A DNA stretch of 38,559 nt from an uncultured Veillonellaceae bacterium (GTDB lineage: Bacteria > Bacillota > Negativicutes > Selenomonadales > Selenomonadaceae), in the NCBI GenBank assembly GCA_902801565.1, contig CADCIX010000020.1, forward strand, positions 1 through 38,559, read 5' to 3'. The position numbers and the translations under genes were made by a program. Below the pieces are notes generated by a model. The model was not told the DNA's origin and did not search any database. It saw nothing but the letters and a program-made list of their open reading frames with translations. Of the stretch, positions 16,145-25,126 are shown piece by piece (positions within the stretch are counted from its first letter, which is position 1; the number at the start of each line of letters is the position of its first letter).

Positions 16145-17181
16145 AGAATGTATTCGGCTGGAGCGCCGGGGAAATTTCCAACGAATTGGCAGAGTGGAAA
16201 CTGCCGCCCTACCGGGGAAAGCAGATCGCTGAATGGATGTACCGGAAAGGCGTCCTGTCCTTCAAGGACATGACGAATCTGCCCAAGGACCTGCGGGAAC
16301 GGCTGGCCGGGCATTACGGGATTTTCCGTGCTGCTTGTCTGGACCGGCAGGACTCATCGGATGGAAAGACCAGCAAATTCCTCCTGGGCTTTGCCGATGG
16401 CACGGCGGTGGAGACCGTGCTCATGCGCCAGCCCTATGGGAACAGCATCTGCGTTTCCACCCAGGCCGGCTGCAATATGGGATGTGCCTTTTGCGCCTCC
16501 ACCCTGCACGGGATGGAGCGGAATCTCACGGCGGGGGAAATCCTTGCACAGGCGATCCACATTCAGGAGGTCCTGCGGGAAGAGGCACCGGGGCAGAAGG
16601 TGGACACCATGGTCATCATGGGCTCCGGTGAGCCCCTCATGAATTATGACAATGTCCTTTCCTTTTTGCGGCTCTGCCATGAGGACTATGTCATGGGAAT
16701 GGGCTACCGCAATATCACCCTTTCCACCTCGGGCATCGTGCCGAATATCTACCGGCTCATGGAGGAAGACCTTCCCGTAACCTTGTCCATTTCCCTGCAT
16801 GCGCCAAATGATGCCCTGCGCTCCCGGCTCATGCCGGTCAACCGGAAGTATCCGCTGGCCGGGCTCATCGAGGCTGGCAAGGCTTATGGGGACAGGACGA
16901 AGCGGCGGGTGACCTATGAGTACATCCTCATCGACCAGGTGAATGATGGGGAAGAACAGGCAAGGGAACTGGTTTCCCTCATGCGCGGGCAGCTGGCAAG
17001 CGTGAACCTCATCCCCATCAATCCGGTGGTAGAGAGGAATCTGTACCGCCCATCCGGACAGAGGGTGGATTGGTTTGAGAAGTATCTTGCGGAACATCAT
17101 GTTGCAGTGACCGTGCGGCGGGAAATGGGTGCGGATATCCAGGCAGCATGCGGGCAGCTCAGGAATCAGCACATGGAATAA
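16141..17181 (+). CDS. rlmN: Dual-specificity 23S rRNA/tRNA adenosine C2 methyltransferase RlmN
   Basis: Radical-SAM enzyme methylating C2 of A2503 in 23S rRNA and A37 of some tRNAs; 346 residues. The 4Fe-4S motif is CNMGCAFC (Cys111, Cys115, Cys118), with GSGEPLMNYDNV for SAM binding and the methyl-carrying C-terminal cysteine in DIQAACGQL (Cys337). TTG start overlapping the rsmB stop as TTGA, the same junction as def-fmt. Confidence 0.96.
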   Translation: MKNVFGWSAGEISNELAEWKLPPYRGKQIAEWMYRKGVLSFKDMTNLPKDLRERLAGHYGIFRAACLDRQDSSDGKTSKFLLGFADGTAVETVLMRQPYGNSICVSTQAGCNMGCAFCASTLHGMERNLTAGEILAQAIHIQEVLREEAPGQKVDTMVIMGSGEPLMNYDNVLSFLRLCHEDYVMGMGYRNITLSTSGIVPNIYRLMEEDLPVTLSISLHAPNDALRSRLMPVNRKYPLAGLIEAGKAYGDRTKRRVTYEYILIDQVNDGEEQARELVSLMRGQLASVNLIPINPVVERNLYRPSGQRVDWFEKYLAEHHVAVTVRREMGADIQAACGQLRNQHME

Positions 17182-17202
17182 GTTTGTGAGGAGGGATCCG
17201 AT

Positions 17203-17940
17203 ATGGGATTTGCGAAATGGGAATCTTTCCTTGAGAATCATATCGAGGGCTTTTTCAACAAGCGGCTTTCCAGCAATCTGGAACCGGTGGAACTGTTGAA
17301 ACAGCTGGAACGGGAAGTCGTGAAAAGGAAGGCGGAATTGAAGGGCGAGTTCATCGTTCCCAATGACTATACCCTGTTCCTCAATGCGGAGGACTACCAG
17401 CGCCTCTGCGCGAAGCGGGTACAGGATGCCCTGTATGAGGCTGTGGAGAAGCAGGTAATCCGCCAGAATTGCTTCATGGATGGGGAGCTTCGCGTCCGGC
17501 TCCAGAAAAGCCGGACCGTGGATCTTGGTATTTGCGAGGTGCAGTCCTGTTTCACGGAAAATGCAGTGGAGCAGGAGGAGGAAGAACCTCATACCCTGGT
17601 ACTGGAGCGCAAGAAATTCCAGGTGCCTCTGGATCTGCCCCAGGAATACAAGATCGTGTCCCTTACCGTGCTGGAGGGCCCGGATGTGGATGCCTTCCTG
17701 GAGTTCGGGGAGAAGCAGATCTATATCGGCCGCAGGGACAAGAATGATTTCATCTTGACGGATGAGAAAGCATCGAGGCTCCATGCCTACATTGCCTATG
17801 AACGGCATCGGCATGTGCTGCATGATGCAGGAAGTCTGAACGGTACCTTTTTGAACGGGAAAAGGATTGAGGCGGCCTGTCTGAAATCCGGGGATGAGAT
17901 CCGGGCGGGAAACACGTTGTTGCTCTATGAGGTGATCTGA
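17203..17940 (+). CDS. FhaA-like protein: DUF3662 domain plus FHA domain
   Basis: A 245-residue cytosolic protein. The N-terminal DUF3662 domain (about 1-115, starting FAKWESFLENHIEGFFNKRL) is linked to a C-terminal phosphothreonine-binding FHA domain (about 170-240) with IGRRDKNDF, ASRLHAYI and GSLNGTFLNGKRI. It resembles actinobacterial FhaA, which is read by the cell-wall kinase PknB. Followed 1 nt later by a second FHA gene, then phosphatase, SEDS protein, PBP and PASTA kinase, so a role in kinase-controlled cell-wall growth is inferred. GGAGG lies 8 nt before the ATG. Confidence 0.9.
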   Translation: MGFAKWESFLENHIEGFFNKRLSSNLEPVELLKQLEREVVKRKAELKGEFIVPNDYTLFLNAEDYQRLCAKRVQDALYEAVEKQVIRQNCFMDGELRVRLQKSRTVDLGICEVQSCFTENAVEQEEEEPHTLVLERKKFQVPLDLPQEYKIVSLTVLEGPDVDAFLEFGEKQIYIGRRDKNDFILTDEKASRLHAYIAYERHRHVLHDAGSLNGTFLNGKRIEAACLKSGDEIRAGNTLLLYEVI

Positions 17941-17941
17941 C

Positions 17942-18397
17942 TTGCCGACCATGGCGCTTTTTATCAAGATACTCAGTGTCATTATGGAATATGGCATGCT
18001 GCTGTGGCTGCTGTACTTTGTGTCACGCAGTGTTCGTTATATATGGCTCGATATGAAAAAAACGGGAAAGGAACTGTCCGACAAGGCAAAGGCATCTGCG
18101 GGTGAGGCAATGCTTACGGTGGTGGAGTCCGGTGATGAGGAGCAGGTCGGGCGGAGGTTTGCTTTTTCCGACGAGATCCGGATTGGCCGCGGCCCGGACA
18201 ATGACATCAGGATCTTCGACAGTTTTGTGTCCCATCACCATGCCGTTGTTTTTCTTCGTAACAATCTCTATGTCATAGAGGATCTTGGCAGCAGGAACCA
18301 CACCTATGTAAATGACCGCCAGCTGAGTGGCAAGGCGTATCTGAAGGCTGGCGACCTGATACGCATTGGGTTCCTTACCCTGAAGTTTGAGAGGTGA
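17942..18397 (+). CDS. FhaB-like membrane-anchored FHA protein
   Basis: A 151-residue protein: one N-terminal transmembrane helix (about 6-28) and a cytosolic FHA domain with IGRGPDNDIRIFDSFVSHHHA and LGSRNHTYVN, keeping the Arg/Ser/Asn residues that hold phosphothreonine. Equivalent in layout and position to actinobacterial FhaB (FipA). The TTG start lies 1 nt after the upstream stop; an ATG three codons in is possible. Its TGA overlaps the region carrying the phosphatase ribosome site. Confidence 0.88.
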   Translation: MPTMALFIKILSVIMEYGMLLWLLYFVSRSVRYIWLDMKKTGKELSDKAKASAGEAMLTVVESGDEEQVGRRFAFSDEIRIGRGPDNDIRIFDSFVSHHHAVVFLRNNLYVIEDLGSRNHTYVNDRQLSGKAYLKAGDLIRIGFLTLKFER

Positions 18398-18402
18398 GAG
18401 CT

Positions 18403-19110
18403 TTGGCGAAAATATATGAGGGCACGGATGTGGGGTATGTCCGTCAGACCAATGAGGATTGCGGGGCTGTTCTGGACCAGACCACATACATTGTTGCGGA
18501 TGGCATGGGCGGCCACGCGGCAGGAGAGGTGGCGAGCCGTACCCTGGTGGATGAGGTTCGCCGGCTGCTGCATCATAACGAGTCCCCTGTGGATGTGGGA
18601 TTGCTGGAAAAAGCCATCCGCCGGGGGAATCGCGCCATCTTGTCCAAAGTGCGCGAATTTCCTGAATACAGGGGAATGGGAACCACTGCCACGATCTTTC
18701 ATTGCGAGGATGGCATGGGAAGCTGGGCTCATGTGGGAGACAGCCGCATCTACCTCTTTCATCAGGGGGAATTGCGCCAGATGACAAGGGACCATTCCTA
18801 TGTGGAGGAACTGGTGGAGAAGGGAACGATTACAGCACTGGAAGCCAGGAACCATCCTCGGAAGAATGTCCTGACGCGTGCAGTGGGCGTTGAGGAATAT
18901 GTGAAGGTCGATACGGGTGTCTTTTCCGTGGAACGGGGAGACAAGGTGCTTCTCTGCACGGACGGGCTTACCAATATGGTTTCCGATGAGGAGATACGGG
19001 ACGTATTGCAGGCAGATGTAGAGAACCCGGCAACATTTCTGATAGGAAAGGCTTTAGCTGCGGGCGGGAATGACAACATCACAGCTATTGTTGCGGTTTA
19101 TGATGAATAG
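18403..19110 (+). CDS. prpC: PP2C-type serine/threonine protein phosphatase
   Basis: A 235-residue metal-dependent phosphatase that reverses phosphorylation by the PASTA kinase encoded downstream. PP2C motifs in order: VRQTNEDC (13-20), VADGMGGHAAGE (31-42), GMGTTAT, HVGDSRIYL, TRDHSYV, LCTDGLTNMVSD and NDNITAIV, including the metal-binding aspartates. No membrane segment. Chosen start is TTG with AGGTGA 5 nt upstream; an in-frame GTG three codons earlier overlaps the fhaB stop. Confidence 0.95.
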   Translation: MAKIYEGTDVGYVRQTNEDCGAVLDQTTYIVADGMGGHAAGEVASRTLVDEVRRLLHHNESPVDVGLLEKAIRRGNRAILSKVREFPEYRGMGTTATIFHCEDGMGSWAHVGDSRIYLFHQGELRQMTRDHSYVEELVEKGTITALEARNHPRKNVLTRAVGVEEYVKVDTGVFSVERGDKVLLCTDGLTNMVSDEEIRDVLQADVENPATFLIGKALAAGGNDNITAIVAVYDE

Positions 19111-20389
19111 CAAAAGCTGGGGCCTTTTTGCGGCACCCTTGGGCATTCTGCTGCTGGGCCTTGGGGTACTATTCCTGAAGCAGCATACCAATGGTGTATT
19201 TTCTCTGCCTCAGGTTGCGCAGGAGTTTGGCTATCTTCCCTGGCTTTTGGCGGCAATCCTTTTGGCAGCCTTGATCCAGGCAATGCTTCTGCATAGCCGT
19301 CCGCAGCCGGATGCATGGCTTTTTCCCTGTGCCATGCTGCTGTCCAGCGTGGGGATTGTCATGATTGCACGGCTGAAGCCTGCCCTGCTGGTCCCGCAGA
19401 TCCGATGGCTCATCATCGGCATGCTTGTATTTCTTGCGATGCTCAGAATGGGAAATATCCTCAAGAAGGTCACACAATACCAGTATCTGATTGGCCTTGC
19501 CTGTATTTTCCTTCTCTGCCTGCCCATTTTTCTCGGCACGGAAATCGGGGGCAGCCGAAACTGGCTGCTGCTGGGTCCCTTTCGGGTCCAGCCGTCGGAA
19601 TTTGGCAAGATCTTGCTGGTCTTCTTTCTGTCCGCATATCTCAGCGACCATCGGCAGGTGCTTTCTCTGCCGAATTTTCGCTTGTTCTTTCTTCAATTGC
19701 CGCCTTTGCGGTTCATTGCCCCGTTGCTCCTCATCTGGGGAATCGCGATCCTCATGTTCGTGGTGCAGAAGGACCTGGGTGCGGCGCTGCTCTTTTTCGG
19801 CATTGCGGTTCTCATGACCTATATGGCAACAGGCAATAAATCTTATGTTTTTATTGCCCTGCTCTTTTTTGGGGTGGCGGCGGCTGTCAGTTATGCCCTG
19901 TTTGGACATGTCAGGGTGCGCTTTGATATCTGGCTCAATCCCTGGCAGGATCCCGGCGGGATGGCCTATCAGGTGGTCCAGTCCATGTTTTCTTTCGGTT
20001 CCGGCGGGGTTTGGGGCACGGGCTTTGCCCATGGGCACCCGGAACTCATTCCCGAGGTCCATACGGATTTCATATTTGCGGCGGTGGCCGAGGAATTGGG
20101 GCTCATCGGGTCCCTCCTGCTGATGCTGATCTATGCCCTGTTTTTCTATGAAGGGATTCGGATTGCCCTGGGATGCCGCGAGGAGGGGCAGATCTTCCTT
20201 GTGGCCGGATGCGATATTGTTTTCTTCCTCCAGGCATTCATCATCATTGCCGGTGTGACGAAATTCCTGCCCCTGACGGGAATCACCCTTCCCTTTGTCA
20301 GTTACGGCGGCAGTTCCATCGTCTCCTGTTTCATCCTGTTGGGGGTCATGGTTTCCCTTTCAAGGAAGGAGAGGAATGCCCATGGGTAA
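19100..20389 (+). CDS. SEDS-family peptidoglycan glycosyltransferase (FtsW/RodA)
   Basis: A polytopic membrane protein (about 429 residues, some ten helices) that polymerises lipid II together with a class B PBP. Family motifs: GGSRNWLLLGPFRVQPSEF, FVVQKDLGAAL, FSFGSGGVWGTGF, HTDFIFAAVAEELG and GITLPFVSYGGSS. It overlaps the phosphatase by 11 nt and the PBP by 8 nt. The ATG start has a weak ribosome site, so coupling to the phosphatase is likely; an ATG 10 codons upstream is an alternative. FtsW versus RodA cannot be settled by sequence alone; the pbpA neighbour parallels actinobacterial rodA-pbpA. Confidence 0.93.
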   Translation: MMNSKSWGLFAAPLGILLLGLGVLFLKQHTNGVFSLPQVAQEFGYLPWLLAAILLAALIQAMLLHSRPQPDAWLFPCAMLLSSVGIVMIARLKPALLVPQIRWLIIGMLVFLAMLRMGNILKKVTQYQYLIGLACIFLLCLPIFLGTEIGGSRNWLLLGPFRVQPSEFGKILLVFFLSAYLSDHRQVLSLPNFRLFFLQLPPLRFIAPLLLIWGIAILMFVVQKDLGAALLFFGIAVLMTYMATGNKSYVFIALLFFGVAAAVSYALFGHVRVRFDIWLNPWQDPGGMAYQVVQSMFSFGSGGVWGTGFAHGHPELIPEVHTDFIFAAVAEELGLIGSLLLMLIYALFFYEGIRIALGCREEGQIFLVAGCDIVFFLQAFIIIAGVTKFLPLTGITLPFVSYGGSSIVSCFILLGVMVSLSRKERNAHG

Positions 20390-21779
20390 TCGCACGATAA
20401 AGCGGTATGTGCTTCAGGTGGCGGCATTCCTGCTGATATGCCTGGGAGTGCTGTCGGTTTATGTCGTCTATCTGCAGTCGGTGGCGGCGGACGGTTTGGC
20501 AAAAAATCCCCTGAACCAGCGGAGTGCCCAGGCAGAAGCCGATATCCAGAGAGGTTCCATCCTGGATTCCGAGGGACGGGCACTGGCTCAGAGCACCCAG
20601 CCGGGGAATCGCAGCTATCCCATGGGAGAATCCATGGCATTCGTTACGGGATATTTCAGCGAAGAAATCGGAAGCTCGGGAATCGAGGGCTATGCAAACC
20701 GTGACCTTTTGGGCATCACGGAGGAAGTCATGCGCATGGGCCCCGTTGCCCAGCTTTTCCAGTCCAGCCGGGGCAATGATGTATGCCTTACCATTGACTC
20801 CGATGCACAGCAGGCGGCCTTTGACGGCCTTGCAGGCAGGCGTGGAGCGGTGGTTGTGCTGGACGTGGATACCGGTGCTGTGCTTGCCCTGGTCAGCAGT
20901 CCTTCCTATGATCCCAATTACCTTGCGGGGGAGTGGGAGGCCATGCTGGATCGGGAAGACAGCCCGCTGCTCAACCGTGCCCTTCAGGGATTGTACCCTC
21001 CGGGTTCCACCATCAAGCCCATGATTGCGGATATCGCATTGGAGCAGGGGATCACGGATGACCATGAGGTGTTTGAGTGCACCGGTTCCCTGGATGTGGG
21101 CGGTGGTTCCAGCATACAGGAGAGCCATGGGGAAGTCCATGGCGACGTGCATCTGGAACAGGCCCTTGTGAAATCCTGCAATGTGACCTTTGGCACACTC
21201 GCCATGCGCATGGGAGCCAAGCCATTGAAGGAAGGATTCCAGCGGTTCGGGTTTGACAAACAGACGGATGGGGAATTGCAGGAGAGCGCGTCTCACCTGC
21301 CGGATTTCCTTTCTCTGGACATGGGGGATATCGCCCAGGTGGGAATCGGGCAGAGCATGCTTCTTGTGACACCGATGCGCATGGCTCTTTTGGCCGCTGC
21401 CATGGCAAATGATGGCGTGGTCATGAAGCCCTACATGGTGCAGCAGGTGGTTTCGCCCACAGGGGTCATCGTGAAGGAGCACAGGCCGACGAAATGGTTT
21501 GAGGCCACGACGCACTCCAGGGCAAATCTGTTGAATGAGTGGATGGAAGAAGTTGTCCAAAAGGGGACGGGCACAGCCGCCAAGGTGAGCGGCGTGAAAG
21601 TCACAGGTAAGACAGGCACGGCGGAAAATCCCGGTGGAGATGACCATGCATGGTTCATCGGCTCCGCTGTCATTGGCAGCCATCGCATTGCCTTTTCCAT
21701 CATCGTTGAGAACAGCGGTGGCGGAGGCGAGGAGGCAGCGCCGATTGCGCGGAAGATCGTGCTCAGTCTGGATAAATAA
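20382..21779 (+). CDS. pbpA: Class B penicillin-binding protein (PbpA-like transpeptidase)
   Basis: A 465-residue peptidoglycan transpeptidase with one N-terminal transmembrane helix (about 9-31) and an extracellular catalytic domain. The active-site triad is intact: STIK (Ser209, Lys212), SCN (Ser265) and KTG (410-412). The short N-terminal region matches the actinobacterial PbpA type rather than large PBP2 or FtsI. Cognate of the upstream SEDS protein, with which it overlaps. ATG chosen with GGAGAGG 7 nt upstream. Confidence 0.93.
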   Translation: MGNRTIKRYVLQVAAFLLICLGVLSVYVVYLQSVAADGLAKNPLNQRSAQAEADIQRGSILDSEGRALAQSTQPGNRSYPMGESMAFVTGYFSEEIGSSGIEGYANRDLLGITEEVMRMGPVAQLFQSSRGNDVCLTIDSDAQQAAFDGLAGRRGAVVVLDVDTGAVLALVSSPSYDPNYLAGEWEAMLDREDSPLLNRALQGLYPPGSTIKPMIADIALEQGITDDHEVFECTGSLDVGGGSSIQESHGEVHGDVHLEQALVKSCNVTFGTLAMRMGAKPLKEGFQRFGFDKQTDGELQESASHLPDFLSLDMGDIAQVGIGQSMLLVTPMRMALLAAAMANDGVVMKPYMVQQVVSPTGVIVKEHRPTKWFEATTHSRANLLNEWMEEVVQKGTGTAAKVSGVKVTGKTGTAENPGGDDHAWFIGSAVIGSHRIAFSIIVENSGGGGEEAAPIARKIVLSLDK

Positions 21780-21795
21780 ATTAGGAGGACCTATC

Positions 21796-23562
21796 ATGGT
21801 ACAGCGTGTATTGGATCAGCGCTATGAGCTGCAGGAATTGATTGGCAGCGGTGGAATGGCTGATGTATACAGGGCACAGGACAAAGTGCTGAACCGTTCT
21901 GTGGCGGTAAAGATACTTCATGAGCAGTTCCGGCGCGATGAGGAGTTTATAGGGAAGTTCCATCAGGAGGCCCAGGCTGCGGCCCGGCTTTCCCATCCGA
22001 ATATCGTGAATATCTTTGACGTGGGGATTTCCGGTGATGACCACTATATTGTTATGGAGTATGTCCCGGGTGATACCCTCAAGACCATGATCCAGGAAAA
22101 GGGACATCTTCCCGTGGAAGATGCCCTGCGGATTGCAAGGGAGATCTCCGATGCCCTGGCCATGGCCCATGCCAACAATATCGTGCATTGCGATATCAAG
22201 CCCCACAATATCCTCATGATGCCGGATGGGCATGCCAAGATTGCGGATTTCGGGATTGCCAGGGCGGTCACGGAATCCACAATGACCTATAGCGGCAATG
22301 TGATCGGCTCGGTTCATTATTTCTCGCCGGAACAGGCAAAGGGAACCTACATTACGCCGAAATCCGATGTCTATTCCCTGGGTGTGGTGCTTTACGAGAT
22401 GCTCACGGGGCATCTGCCCTTTACGGGAGAAAATCCCGTCAGCATTGCCATGAAGCATCTCCAGGAGGAGCCTGTGCCCGTGCGCCAGTACAATCCGGAG
22501 ATTGCGCCTGTGGTGGAGGCTGTCGTCATGAAGGCCATGAGCAAGGATCCCGCCATGCGTCCGGATAGCGCGGAGTTTTCCCGCGATCTCCAATCGGCAG
22601 AGTATATGCTCCATGGAAATGCCGCCATGCCCGCGCCCGACCCCTATGCGACGCAGGTATTGCCGCAGGTGCAGGAGGTATCTCCCGGTCCTTCCCGGCG
22701 CATGAGCACGGTGCCCATGGAGGATGCAGAGAAAAAGGACGCTTTTTGGAAGTCCAAGCTGTTTATGGCAGGCCTGGTCGTGGTGCTTGTCATGGGCTTT
22801 TGCGTTGGAGCCTTCATGTCCTTCGGGAAATTCTGGAGCGTGGAAGAGGTAAAGGTCCCGGATGTGGTGGGCAAGCAGATGGCTCTGGCAAGACAGATCC
22901 TGGAGGACCAGCATCTCCGTGTGAATGTGGTGGAGGTCTATGACGCCTCGGTGCCTGCGGGGCAGGTGGTCTCACAGTCGCCGGAGGCGGGTGCCACGGT
23001 GAAATCCGAGAGGCTTGTCACCATCAATGTGAGCAAGGGCGGCGAGGATATGGAAATGCCGGATGTCAAGGGTCTCAGCCGTTCTTCGGCAGAAAACCGG
23101 CTCACAAAGATGGGTCTGAATATCGGGTCCATTTACGAGAAATATTCGGACGAGGAAGCCGGCACCGTCATTTCCACGGACCCGCCAATCGGTTCCAAGA
23201 TCAGCAAGGGAACAACGGTTGACCTCACCATCTCCAAGGGGCAGAAGACCAAGAAGGTATCTGTGCCGGATGTGACCGGTGCTTCCTTGGAATCGGCGAA
23301 GCAGAGCATCACATCCAGGAATCTTCGCGTGGGCAGCATAACGAAACAGCCCAGCAAACAGGCAGAAGGCACCATCGTAAGCCAGTCGCCTTCCGGCGGT
23401 GAGGTGGAAGAAGGAACCTCCATCCAGCTGGTGGTGGCGGAACCAGAGAGCGTGAAGCCCTCACCGGAGAAGGAAGGGAAATCGGAAGGGCCCGCTGCCC
23501 CATCGGAAACCCCGGATGCGAAAGTGCCCGGCAAGGGAAATGAGGGCGGCAAGGGCAGATGA
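21796..23562 (+). CDS. prkC: PASTA-domain serine/threonine protein kinase (PrkC/PknB type)
   Basis: A 588-residue membrane kinase sensing cell-wall fragments. The kinase domain (about 1-270) has GSGGMADVYRA, VAVKIL (Lys39), HCDIKPHN (Asp133), DFGIARA and GSVHYFSPEQA. The catalytic loop has Cys132 where most have Arg (HRD). A juxtamembrane linker leads to one transmembrane helix (about 320-343), then three extracellular PASTA domains (about 352-417, 418-484, 488-552) and a Pro/Glu/Lys-rich tail. GGAGG precedes the ATG. Last signalling gene of the cluster; its stop overlaps rsgA. Confidence 0.96.
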   Translation: MVQRVLDQRYELQELIGSGGMADVYRAQDKVLNRSVAVKILHEQFRRDEEFIGKFHQEAQAAARLSHPNIVNIFDVGISGDDHYIVMEYVPGDTLKTMIQEKGHLPVEDALRIAREISDALAMAHANNIVHCDIKPHNILMMPDGHAKIADFGIARAVTESTMTYSGNVIGSVHYFSPEQAKGTYITPKSDVYSLGVVLYEMLTGHLPFTGENPVSIAMKHLQEEPVPVRQYNPEIAPVVEAVVMKAMSKDPAMRPDSAEFSRDLQSAEYMLHGNAAMPAPDPYATQVLPQVQEVSPGPSRRMSTVPMEDAEKKDAFWKSKLFMAGLVVVLVMGFCVGAFMSFGKFWSVEEVKVPDVVGKQMALARQILEDQHLRVNVVEVYDASVPAGQVVSQSPEAGATVKSERLVTINVSKGGEDMEMPDVKGLSRSSAENRLTKMGLNIGSIYEKYSDEEAGTVISTDPPIGSKISKGTTVDLTISKGQKTKKVSVPDVTGASLESAKQSITSRNLRVGSITKQPSKQAEGTIVSQSPSGGEVEEGTSIQLVVAEPESVKPSPEKEGKSEGPAAPSETPDAKVPGKGNEGGKGR

Positions 23563-24464
23563 TGCAGACGATGGAACAAGGGGGGGCGATGCTGTCAGGC
23601 CGCGTCCTCAGAACCCAGAATAGTTTTTTCTACGTTCAGACAGGACAGGGCGTCATCGACTGCAAGCTTCGCGGCCGCTTCAAGAAAAAGGAACTCATCT
23701 GTCCCGGCGACAGGGTGGAGATCCAGCTTCTTTCCGATGGCACCGGCGTGATCGAAGGGCTTCTGGAACGGCAGAATCTCCTGAAGCGGCCCGCTGTGGC
23801 CAATGTTGACCAGGTCGTCCTGACCTTTGCCGCAGCCCAGCCGGATATCCATCCCCTGCTTTTGAACCGGTTTCTCGTTCTGGCAGAGTCTTCTGCCATA
23901 CCCCATATTCTCATCTGCGTCAATAAGATAGACCTTCTTCCGATGGAGGATGGCAGGACAGTGCTTTCCGATTATGAGAGCATCGGTTATCCTGTCCTGC
24001 GTGTATCGGCGGAAAAGGGATGGGGAATGGATGAGCTGCGCCGGATTTTGGCAGGGCGTACCACGGTATTTTCCGGTCCCTCCGGCGTGGGGAAGTCATC
24101 CCTGCTGAACCGGCTGGACACCTCCTTTGATCTGGAGGTGGGCAGGGTCAGCGAAAAGATCAAGAGAGGGCGGCATACCACAAGGCTTGCCCGGCTGTTC
24201 CCCTGCGAGGGCGGCTATATTGTCGACACGCCGGGATTCAGTTCCATAGAGATGACGGACATCGAGGCAAGCGAACTGGTACATTTCTTCCCGGAATTTG
24301 CCTCCCATCTTGGCGGCTGCCGATTCACGCCCTGCACCCACAGTCATGAGCCACAGTGCTCCATAAAGGAAGCGGTGGAGGCCGGGGAGCTTTTCCGGGA
24401 ACGCTACGAGGCGTATTTGAGTTTATTGGATGAGATTGAAACGAGAAAGAAGGACTACTCATGA
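23559..24464 (+). CDS. rsgA: Ribosome small-subunit GTPase RsgA
   Basis: A 301-residue circularly permuted GTPase that checks 30S subunit maturation. OB-fold N-terminus, then the permuted G motifs: NKID (122-125) before GPSGVGKSS (about 173-181) before DTPGFSS. A C-terminal zinc knuckle is GGCRFTPCTHSHEPQC. It is placed after prkC and before rpe, as in Bacillus. ATGA overlap with prkC; an internal ATG (MLSGRV) ten codons in, after a G-run, is another possible start. Confidence 0.95.
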   Translation: MMQTMEQGGAMLSGRVLRTQNSFFYVQTGQGVIDCKLRGRFKKKELICPGDRVEIQLLSDGTGVIEGLLERQNLLKRPAVANVDQVVLTFAAAQPDIHPLLLNRFLVLAESSAIPHILICVNKIDLLPMEDGRTVLSDYESIGYPVLRVSAEKGWGMDELRRILAGRTTVFSGPSGVGKSSLLNRLDTSFDLEVGRVSEKIKRGRHTTRLARLFPCEGGYIVDTPGFSSIEMTDIEASELVHFFPEFASHLGGCRFTPCTHSHEPQCSIKEAVEAGELFRERYEAYLSLLDEIETRKKDYS

Positions 24465-25111
24465 TAAAGATTGCTCCCTCGATTTTGTCTGCAGATTTTG
24501 CCCATCTTGCAGATGAGATGAAGAAAGTCACGGATGCCGGTGCGGAATACATCCATATTGATGTCATGGACGGAACCTTTGTCCCCAATATCACACTGGG
24601 CTCTCCTGTGGTGAAAAGCCTGCGGAAGGCAAGCAATGCCGTGTTTGACGTGCATCTCATGACGGAGCACCCGGAGACACAGATTGCGGCGTTTGCCGAG
24701 GCGGGGGCGGATATCATCACCTTCCACATCGAGGCGGCAAGGCATGCCCATCGCATCGTGCAGCAGATCAAGGCTGCGGGCTGCAAGGCCGGTATCGCCC
24801 TGAATCCGGCGACGCCCCTGGTCATGCTGGAGGAGCTGCTGGGGGATATCGATATGGCACTTCTCATGACGGTGAATCCCGGCTATGGCGGACAGAAATT
24901 CATCCAGTCCATGCTGGAAAAGATTGAGATCCTTCGCCATACAGTGGAGGACAATGGCTTTGAGGTGGACATTGAGGTGGATGGCGGCATCAATGCCGAG
25001 ACGGCAAAACTTGTGGTGGAGGCCGGGGCGAATGTCCTCGTGGCTGGCTCTGCCGTCTATGGGGCAGCGGATGCGGCGGCGGCGATTCGTGCCATCCGCG
25101 GAGAGAACTGA
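24461..25111 (+). CDS. rpe: Ribulose-phosphate 3-epimerase
   Basis: Interconverts ribulose-5-phosphate and xylulose-5-phosphate in the pentose phosphate pathway; 216 residues, TIM barrel. Motifs APSILSADF, HIDVMDG (His32, Asp34), DVHLM (His65), MTVNPGYGGQKF and EVDGGIN with the catalytic aspartate. ATGA overlap with rsgA. Confidence 0.97.
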   Translation: MIKIAPSILSADFAHLADEMKKVTDAGAEYIHIDVMDGTFVPNITLGSPVVKSLRKASNAVFDVHLMTEHPETQIAAFAEAGADIITFHIEAARHAHRIVQQIKAAGCKAGIALNPATPLVMLEELLGDIDMALLMTVNPGYGGQKFIQSMLEKIEILRHTVEDNGFEVDIEVDGGINAETAKLVVEAGANVLVAGSAVYGAADAAAAIRAIRGEN

Positions 25112-25126
25112 CAAGGAGGGCTTGTT

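Noticed and set aside
16354..17997. 547-codon minus-strand frame opposite rlmN and fhaA
   Set aside because: A shadow frame opposite well-identified genes; no motif or independent ribosome site. The same reasoning covers the long minus frames at 20346-21797, 24455-25696, 33924-35279 and 35927-37363.
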